64,000 bases of DNA. Source: IDS-8 sp040902105 (lineage in GTDB: Bacteria > Pseudomonadota > Gammaproteobacteria > Steroidobacterales > Woeseiaceae). The stretch spans positions 1-64,000 of the forward strand of contig JBBDXW010000053.1 in NCBI GenBank assembly GCA_040902105.1. Reading direction: 5' to 3'. Of this stretch, positions 58,361 through 64,000 are shown piece by piece (positions within the stretch are counted from its first letter, which is position 1; every line of letters starts with the position of its first letter). The notes below the pieces were generated by a model. That model was not told the origin of the DNA. It ran no database searches and saw only the letters and a list, made by a program, of their open reading frames with translations. A program made the position numbers and the translations under genes.

Positions 58361-59371
58361 ATGATATTCAAGCGCAAGAGTGACGGCAGCGCCGCCGCGC
58401 AAAGACCGCTATGGGTCAAGGTCTCGGCCGGCGCCGCGGCAATGCTCGCCGTCCTGCTGATAGGACTCGCTGTGTACTGGTCACGCGAGCCGGAAATTTT
58501 CTGGGTCAACGAGCGGCCGGACAACGAGCGTACCGTGGTCGGTTACTCGACCGTGGACTCACTGGTCCGGGTGGCCGAAACCATGCTCGACAAGCCAGGC
58601 GGCTATCTGAGCAACGACATCATGCCACCCGGCGTTTTCCTGGATAACATTCCCAACTGGGAATTCGGCGTCCTGCAACAGATGCGCGATCTCGCCCGCG
58701 TCATTCGTAACGACTACAGCCGCAGTCAGTCGCAGTCCAAGGAAGATACCGACGTCGCGACCGCCGAGCCGAAATTCTTTTTCGACAACGATTCCTGGAT
58801 ACTCCCGCCATCGGAGTCGGAATATCGGAACGCCATGCAGGGCTTCGAGCGTTATCGTGACAGGCTTTCGGGCATCGGCGGGTCTGACGCCCAGTTCTAC
58901 GCCCGGGCGGACAATCTCAGGGAATGGCTCGCGCAGGTCGAAAAACGACTTGGCAGCCTGACGCGGCGTCTCGGCGACAGCGTTGCGGCAGACGTCATCA
59001 ACACGGACCTGGCCGGCGAGCGGTCAGCCGCGGCTACTTCGGAATTGACCGATTACGTCGCTGCCAAGACGTCCTGGTTCGAGATTGACGACGTTTTTTT
59101 TGAAGCGCGCGGCACGGCCTGGGCGCTGGTGCATTTTTTCCGCGCAGCCGAATTCGATTTTGCCCAAGTGCTGTCGGACAAGAACGCCGCGGTAAGCGTC
59201 CGCCAGATCATTCGCGAACTCGAGGCCAGCGTTCAGCCGCTGCGATCTCCTGTGGTGCTCAACGGAGGCGGTTTCGGTCTTTTCGCAAATCACTCGCTGG
59301 TGATGGCGAACTACCTGGCGCGCGCCAACGCAGCCGTGATCAATCTGAGGGAACTGCTGGACCAGGGATGA
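58361..59371 (+). CDS. DUF2333 membrane-anchored protein
   Basis: The 336-residue protein has a single N-terminal membrane helix (VSAGAAAMLAVLLIGLAVYW) and a large outside domain starting with a VGYSTVDSLVRVAETMLDKP segment. FDNDSWILPPSESEY and GTAWALVHFFRAAEFDF are strongly family-like. DUF2333 proteins are common in gammaproteobacteria and their role is not known. It follows acnA by 73 bp. Confidence 0.85.
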   Translation: MIFKRKSDGSAAAQRPLWVKVSAGAAAMLAVLLIGLAVYWSREPEIFWVNERPDNERTVVGYSTVDSLVRVAETMLDKPGGYLSNDIMPPGVFLDNIPNWEFGVLQQMRDLARVIRNDYSRSQSQSKEDTDVATAEPKFFFDNDSWILPPSESEYRNAMQGFERYRDRLSGIGGSDAQFYARADNLREWLAQVEKRLGSLTRRLGDSVAADVINTDLAGERSAAATSELTDYVAAKTSWFEIDDVFFEARGTAWALVHFFRAAEFDFAQVLSDKNAAVSVRQIIRELEASVQPLRSPVVLNGGGFGLFANHSLVMANYLARANAAVINLRELLDQG

Positions 59372-59392
59372 TAGCGGGGCGGTTAATATTTT

Positions 59393-60148
59393 TTAGTATA
59401 TGCCCATCCAGCCGGGAACGCGGCGCCAGCTTTCCGTGAGCTTCCTGTCGAGGCGCTCGTAGTCCGGTTCGAACTGCCCGACCAGTTTCCAGAAGCGTTT
59501 CGAATGATTCATATGGCGGCCGTGACAGAGCTCGTGGATCATGAGATAGCGCGCGACCTTGGGTTGGAGGAACAGCAGGCATAGATTCAGGCTGATCGTT
59601 CCCGTGCCGCTGCGGCTGCCCCAGCAGGTACGTTGCGCCCTGATCTGACTTTTCCTGTACGGAGTATTCATCAGGAACGACAGCGCGCGCAGTCGTGGCT
59701 CCAGTTCCTCCTTCGCAACGGCAGCAAGGCAACGGCGCAACGCTTCGACGCACAGTTTCTCGTCCTCGATGCGGCCCGTCAGCACGATTCGACAGCCGCT
59801 CAATCCATAGCGAACCGATGTCGCGCCCGGCGTCGACTGGTATCGCACCGTCAGCTTCCTCCCGACGGCGGATAACCAGATGGTATCGGGGAGTGCGAAC
59901 GGCTCATTCGCGTGATCGACGGCGAACGATTCACGCGCGTCGCGAATCCAGGTGGCGTTGTCCTTGACGAACGCCTCGACTTCGGCGGCTCGGGTCCGGC
60001 GCGGAACGACCACTTCCACGCGACCGCCCGGAAATACCTTGATCGTGAGACGTTTGGCCCTGGCGCTCTTGCGCACTGAAAAGCCCGGCACGTTGCCGGG
60101 CTCAGGCGCTTCCGGAAAAAGCGTCAGTTGACGTTTGGTCGATCGCAC
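59393..60148 (-). CDS. YgjP-like zinc metallopeptidase (SprT/M48-type)
   Basis: The 251-residue protein ends with the zinc motif HELCHGRHMNHSKRFWKLVG, in which HELCH replaces HELAH, and with the preceding GSRSGTGTISLNLCLLF typical of YgjP/DUF45 proteins. These are cytosolic peptidase-like proteins of uncertain substrate. The N-terminal half (ARAKRLTIKVFPGGRVEVVVP) is the usual beta domain. It converges on the DUF2333 gene. Confidence 0.87.
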   Translation of the reverse strand: MRSTKRQLTLFPEAPEPGNVPGFSVRKSARAKRLTIKVFPGGRVEVVVPRRTRAAEVEAFVKDNATWIRDARESFAVDHANEPFALPDTIWLSAVGRKLTVRYQSTPGATSVRYGLSGCRIVLTGRIEDEKLCVEALRRCLAAVAKEELEPRLRALSFLMNTPYRKSQIRAQRTCWGSRSGTGTISLNLCLLFLQPKVARYLMIHELCHGRHMNHSKRFWKLVGQFEPDYERLDRKLTESWRRVPGWMGIY

Positions 60149-60231
60149 CCGGCTATTCTAGCCGGAATTCCTCCAACCTGAAGCCGTCCCGTAGCGGTGC
60201 CCGCCGTAGCGGTGCCGGCACCGGCACCGAG

Positions 60232-60954
60232 TCAGGGGCGCTCGCCGCTGAAGCGAACCGCGTCGTCCAGGGTCATGACGCCGCTGACGCCGCCGACCTC
60301 GGCGGTTTCGCTGATATAGAGTTCAACTTCGCGCTCCAGCCTGATTTCGCCCTGCACCCGTGCCCCGGGGCCGATGACGATGCGCGGCTTGCGGCTGCTG
60401 GTACTCCAGTTGCCGCCGTTAGGCTCCTGGACGACGAGATCGCCTGTAAGGGTTGCGTTCCCCGACAAGGTAACGTCACCGTTGACGGTGGTGAGATCGC
60501 CGCCGATCCCCGCTCCACTGATTTCAATCTCGCCATTGACGTTACTGACATCGGAGCTGACTGAGGATCCCGGTGTCAGGCTGATTCGACCGTTGACCAC
60601 GTCAACTTCGCCGTCGATGGTCGAGTTCTCACCGACGCTGATCGAACCGTTGACGCTGCTCAGACCTCGCGCACTCACGCCGGAGCCGACTCGGACGCTG
60701 CCGTTCACCGTCTCGGCGACCTCGATTCTCGCGTTATCGTCGATCCGAATCGCGCCGTTGACCGTTTCGAGATCGCCGTTGACGATTGCCTCGCTGCCCA
60801 CGGTGATGCTGCCGTTCAGGGTCGAATGACCCTTGCTTTCGCTGCCGGCTTCGACCTTGATGCTCTTGTTCAAGTTGAAGCCCTGCGCCGGAGCGACCAG
60901 AGCGAGCGCGAGAAATCCCGCGGCTATCGATGCAAGTGTGCGTTTTGTGAGCAT
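60232..60954 (-). CDS. Exported beta-ladder repeat protein
   Basis: After a signal peptide (cut near APAQG) the 240-residue protein consists of about eight repeats of 15-18 residues built on a VNG[SD][IV]xVG core, such as VNGSVRVG, VNGSISVG and VNGEIEIS. This predicts a narrow right-handed beta-helix similar to bactofilins, but exported. A C-terminal stretch (IVIGPGARVQGEIRLEREVE) continues the ladder. AGAGGAA supports ATG 60954. The role is unknown; an envelope scaffold or adhesion is possible. Confidence 0.75.
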   Translation of the reverse strand: MLTKRTLASIAAGFLALALVAPAQGFNLNKSIKVEAGSESKGHSTLNGSITVGSEAIVNGDLETVNGAIRIDDNARIEVAETVNGSVRVGSGVSARGLSSVNGSISVGENSTIDGEVDVVNGRISLTPGSSVSSDVSNVNGEIEISGAGIGGDLTTVNGDVTLSGNATLTGDLVVQEPNGGNWSTSSRKPRIVIGPGARVQGEIRLEREVELYISETAEVGGVSGVMTLDDAVRFSGERP

Positions 60955-61152
60955 TTTGTGGTTCCTCTGAAGCTGGTTCGGACAGTATCCGGGAGGCGGC
61001 TGCCCCCTGGTTCCGTCAATGGTTCGGTTATTCATTCAGATGCCTGTCGTCGGCAAAAGGTTGAAAAGCCGGGATCGATGTCTCCCTGCCGCTATGCGGC
61101 TCCGGAGGCAGCAGGTACCCTAGGGGCACTTTTTGCCGCCGATACCCTGTCG

Positions 61153-62037
61153 ATGCGAACCGTGCTCGAGGCGCGAAACCTCGTCAAGCAATATCCCGGC
61201 GTGCTTGCCGTGGACAACGTCAGTTTCTCGGTCCGCGAGGGGACCTGCTTCGGGCTGCTCGGCCCGAACGGCGCCGGCAAGACGACCACCGTTGAAATAA
61301 TCGAGGGGGTGACGCCACCGAGTGCCGGCGAAATTTTTTATTTCGGTGAGCCGACCGGCCGCCGCTTTCGTGAAGAGGCAGGCATTCAGTTTCAGCACAC
61401 GGCACTGCAGGACTTCCTGACCGTGCGGGAGACCATCCGGCTATTTCAGAGCCTGTACGACCGTAAAGCCGATCTTGATCGCATCATCGAGGAGTGCTCG
61501 CTCGGTGACCTGGTCGATCGGGACAACCGCAAACTTTCGGGCGGACAGCGCCAGCGCCTGCTGCTTGCGGTCGCGCTCGTCAACCGCCCCAGGCTGATAT
61601 TTCTCGACGAGCCGACCACCGGGCTCGACCCGCAGGCCAGGCGAAACTTCTGGGAGCTGATGAAACGCATCCGTGCGAAAGGAACAACCCTCGTTCTGAC
61701 GACGCACTACATGGACGAAGCCCAGGTACTGTGCGACGAGATCGCGATCATGGACGCCGGCAGAATCATCGTTCAGGGTAACCCCGATGCACTGTTGCGA
61801 CACCAGTACCCCAACGTCGTCATCGAACTGCCCCTGGAGGACGTCAGCGGCGACCTCGAAAGCATCGAACACCGCGTGCTCGAAACCCAGGGCGTCATCG
61901 AAGTCTCGACCAACGACGTGAACACGACCCTGCGGGACCTCGCCACCCATGTTACCGGCTTGAACCGCCTCAAAATCCGTCAGCCGAATCTCGAAGATCT
62001 CTTTCTGGATCTGACCGGGCATTCCTTGCGGACGTGA
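61153..62037 (+). CDS. ABC transporter ATP-binding protein
   Basis: The 294-residue ATPase has Walker A GPNGAGKTTT, the signature LSGGQRQRLL, Walker B LIFLDEPTTGLDP and the H-loop TTHYMDEA. It belongs to the DrrA/CcmA-type exporters. ATG 61153 starts the conserved domain; the open frame reaches further back but crosses the divergent beta-ladder gene. The permease gene follows by 81 bp. Confidence 0.93.
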   Translation: MRTVLEARNLVKQYPGVLAVDNVSFSVREGTCFGLLGPNGAGKTTTVEIIEGVTPPSAGEIFYFGEPTGRRFREEAGIQFQHTALQDFLTVRETIRLFQSLYDRKADLDRIIEECSLGDLVDRDNRKLSGGQRQRLLLAVALVNRPRLIFLDEPTTGLDPQARRNFWELMKRIRAKGTTLVLTTHYMDEAQVLCDEIAIMDAGRIIVQGNPDALLRHQYPNVVIELPLEDVSGDLESIEHRVLETQGVIEVSTNDVNTTLRDLATHVTGLNRLKIRQPNLEDLFLDLTGHSLRT

Positions 62038-62118
62038 GCGAGGCTTCTCCGCTTTTGACGCTGTGCCGTTCATGAATCATGCTGCGTCGGTGGTGCTGAT
62101 AGAGAGGGCAACTGCCTG

Positions 62119-63138
62119 ATGTTGAAGCGCATTTACGCGATTTTTCACGCGCGAAATCTCGAGTTCGTGCGCGACCGCAGCTCATTGAGCTGGAACATCA
62201 TCCTGCCGATCGCCCTGATGTTCGGTTTGTCGTTTATCTTCGGTGGGGGCACGCGAGCCCAGTATACGGTCGGAGTGCTGCAGGCAAATGAGGAAATCGA
62301 AACCGTCAGCGACCCGTTTCTCGAGACGCGTTTCATCCGGTTCGTGCCGGTACCGGACGTCGACGACGGCATGGCGAAGATCGCGCGCCATCAGCTCGAC
62401 CTGCTGGTCCGTCTGGAGCCGCCACGCCAGTACTGGATCAATCCGGAATCGTCCAAGGGCTACTTTGTAGAGTTTGCCTTGCTGCAATCCGCCGGCAACC
62501 AGAAAATCGAGCAGGCGCAGATCAGCGGAGAGGCGGTTCGCTATGTCGACTGGGTGTTGCCGGGCATCCTCGGCATGAACATGATGTTCAGCTGCTTGTT
62601 CGGCGTCGGTTACGTTGTCGTACGTTACCGGAAGAATGGATTTCTCAAGCGGTTGCGTGCGACACCGTTGCGAGCGTTCGAGTTCGTAACGGCCCAGGTT
62701 GCATCGAGGCTTTTGCTGATCGTCAGCATTACGGCCTTTGTCTATGCCGGCACCAGTTATTTCCTCGAGACGCGGATGGATGGCAATTATTTCACGCTCC
62801 TGACGATCACCGTGATCGGCGCGATCAGTCTGATCTCGATGGGTCTGATGGTTGCGGCGCGCGTCACCAGCGAGGAGCTGGCAGGAGGGCTTCTGAACCT
62901 CGTGACGTGGCCCATGGTGATGTTGTCCGGCGTCTGGTTTTCGCTCGAGGGCGCCAATGAGTGGGTGCGGCAGGTCGCGAGAATATTTCCGCTGACACAC
63001 GTCCTCGATGCGGCGCGCGCTGTCATGATCGACGGCGCCGCATTTCGCGAGGTCCTGCCGCAAGTGGTGGTGCTGTGCATTATGAGTGCGGTGTTTCTCG
63101 CGGTGGCCGCCATGATCTTCCGCTGGCGCCCCCGTTAG
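62119..63138 (+). CDS. ABC-2 type permease
   Basis: The 339-residue membrane protein has one N-terminal helix (NIILPIALMFGLSFIF), an outside domain of about 120 residues and five further helices in the C-terminal half, the layout of YhhJ/DrrB-like ABC-2 permeases with a periplasmic domain. With the preceding ATPase it forms an exporter. The substrate is unknown; drugs, lipids or polysaccharide are all possible. Confidence 0.9.
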   Translation: MLKRIYAIFHARNLEFVRDRSSLSWNIILPIALMFGLSFIFGGGTRAQYTVGVLQANEEIETVSDPFLETRFIRFVPVPDVDDGMAKIARHQLDLLVRLEPPRQYWINPESSKGYFVEFALLQSAGNQKIEQAQISGEAVRYVDWVLPGILGMNMMFSCLFGVGYVVVRYRKNGFLKRLRATPLRAFEFVTAQVASRLLLIVSITAFVYAGTSYFLETRMDGNYFTLLTITVIGAISLISMGLMVAARVTSEELAGGLLNLVTWPMVMLSGVWFSLEGANEWVRQVARIFPLTHVLDAARAVMIDGAAFREVLPQVVVLCIMSAVFLAVAAMIFRWRPR

Positions 63139-63163
63139 TGGTTTCGTGTACGGTCACGACGGC

Positions 63164-63955
63164 ATGAGCCTGGACCTGATCGACATCGGCGCGAACCTGA
63201 CGCACGACAGCTTCGACGCGGATCGGGACGCGGTTATCGAGCGGGCCCTGGCCTGCGGGGTTCGCCGCATGATCGTGACCGGCAGCAGCGAGCAAGGCAG
63301 TCGCGATGCCGCAGGCCTCGCCGAAAGCCGGCCTGGCCTCCTGTACGCGACCGCGGGCGTGCATCCCCACCACGCAAGCGAGTACACGCCGGAAGTCAAC
63401 GATACCTTGCTGCAACTCCTGCAAAGGGACAGCGTGGTAGCGGTCGGCGAATGCGGCCTCGATTATTTCCGTGACTTCTCGCCGCGTCCGGCACAGCGGG
63501 ACGCGTTTCAGGCGCAGCTCGAACTCGCGGTAGCGTGCAGGCTGCCGGTTTTCCTGCACCAGCGCGACGCACACGCCGACTTCGTCTCGATACTGCGCCC
63601 CATGTTGCACCGAATCTCCGGAGGCGTAGCGCATTGCTTCACCGGTGATGCGGCCGCGCTTCGCGAATACCTGGGAATGGGGCTCTATATCGGCGTCACC
63701 GGCTGGATCTGTGACGAACGGCGTGGCGAGGCGCTGCGGCGCCTCGCGACGGACATTCCGCTCGACCGCATCATGATCGAGACGGATGCTCCCTACCTGC
63801 TGCCGAGGACGCTCGATCCAAAGCCTGCAACGCGACGCAACGAACCGATGTACTTGCGGGAAGTCCTTCGGGTGTTCGCCGAAGCGAGCGGCAGGTCCGA
63901 GAAGACCGTTGCGCAAGCAGCGACCGGGAACGCCGAACGCCTGTTCGGCATGTGA
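63164..63955 (+). CDS. tatD: TatD-family metal-dependent DNase
   Basis: The 263-residue hydrolase starts LIDIGANLTHDSFDADRDAV, as in E. coli TatD proper (FDIGVNLTS), not DTHCHL as in YcfH. Metal ligands are seen in AGVHPHHA, GECGLDYFRD, FLHQRDA, HCFTGD and IETDAPYLLPR. TatD is a 3'-5' exonuclease linked to DNA repair. It starts 25 bp after the permease gene. Confidence 0.93.
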   Translation: MSLDLIDIGANLTHDSFDADRDAVIERALACGVRRMIVTGSSEQGSRDAAGLAESRPGLLYATAGVHPHHASEYTPEVNDTLLQLLQRDSVVAVGECGLDYFRDFSPRPAQRDAFQAQLELAVACRLPVFLHQRDAHADFVSILRPMLHRISGGVAHCFTGDAAALREYLGMGLYIGVTGWICDERRGEALRRLATDIPLDRIMIETDAPYLLPRTLDPKPATRRNEPMYLREVLRVFAEASGRSEKTVAQAATGNAERLFGM

Positions 63956-64000
63956 GCGTTACGAAAACTGCGCGCAAGGCCGCTCGCGAGCATTTGTCGT

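Overview
The window looks like chromosomal DNA of a GC-rich gammaproteobacterium. The evidence is the order uvrC-pgsA-tRNA-Gly and a neighbourhood holding icd, rluE, phoPQ, purB, nudJ and mnmA, which are also close together in E. coli. The abundance of TonB, TPR/TolB-like and orphan catabolic genes would fit a marine or sediment lineage such as Woeseiales, but that placement is a guess from gene style only.

Region 1 (1-29641) reads as an accessory island. It lies between a tRNA-Cys gene (331-404, minus) and a tRNA-Gly gene (29566-29641, minus). In E. coli these two tRNAs sit side by side directly after pgsA. Here pgsA and tRNA-Gly keep that order but tRNA-Cys is 29 kb away, and a decayed tyrosine integrase ends 22 bp from the 3' end of tRNA-Gly. 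From left to right the island holds: a BNR/sialidase-like lipoprotein; a set with a MetF-like protein, a PEP-mutase/isocitrate-lyase-type enzyme, a DSD1-type PLP enzyme and a DUF4242 protein; a phosphoglycerate-mutase-type phosphatase; a TolB/TPR membrane protein; a patch of truncated genes (8.1-9.1 kb); an intact VapBC pair; a PQQ-type dehydrogenase and a DUF5916 outer-membrane protein; a ten-gene catabolic cluster (14.1-24.0 kb); a DsbA-like protein; and a 5-kb stretch of broken toxin-antitoxin loci and other gene debris.

The catabolic cluster is built around a six-gene minus-strand operon: TonB receptor, VOC protein, PaaK-type CoA ligase, stand-alone MetE-core methyltransferase, FMN reductase, NTF2-like protein. 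Divergent from it are a citryl-CoA-lyase-like protein and an alpha/beta hydrolase. A second MetE-core protein lies at the left end and an IclR regulator at the right. Two palindromic boxes in the divergent promoter are the likely IclR operator. The substrate is unknown; uptake, CoA activation, methyl transfer and ring or C-C cleavage are the inferred steps.

Region 2 (29.6-64 kb) is core chromosome: a VapBC-type pair; pgsA, uvrC, a family-5 uracil-DNA glycosylase and icd in one minus-strand run; malate synthase; rluE; class II DAHP synthase; a lysine/saccharopine dehydrogenase with an aminoadipate-semialdehyde dehydrogenase; a short asparaginase; an NfeD protease with its slipin; a PhoPQ-like system with PepSY and glycine-zipper envelope proteins; mazG, a CoA pyrophosphatase and fumC; purB, a DUF7931 protein, nudJ, mnmA, acnA and DUF2333; a YgjP-type metallopeptidase; a repeat beta-ladder protein; an ABC exporter; and TatD. 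Three TCA-cycle enzymes (icd, acnA, fumC) and one glyoxylate-shunt enzyme (aceB) lie within 25 kb. Long near-perfect inverted repeats punctuate four of the intergenic gaps.
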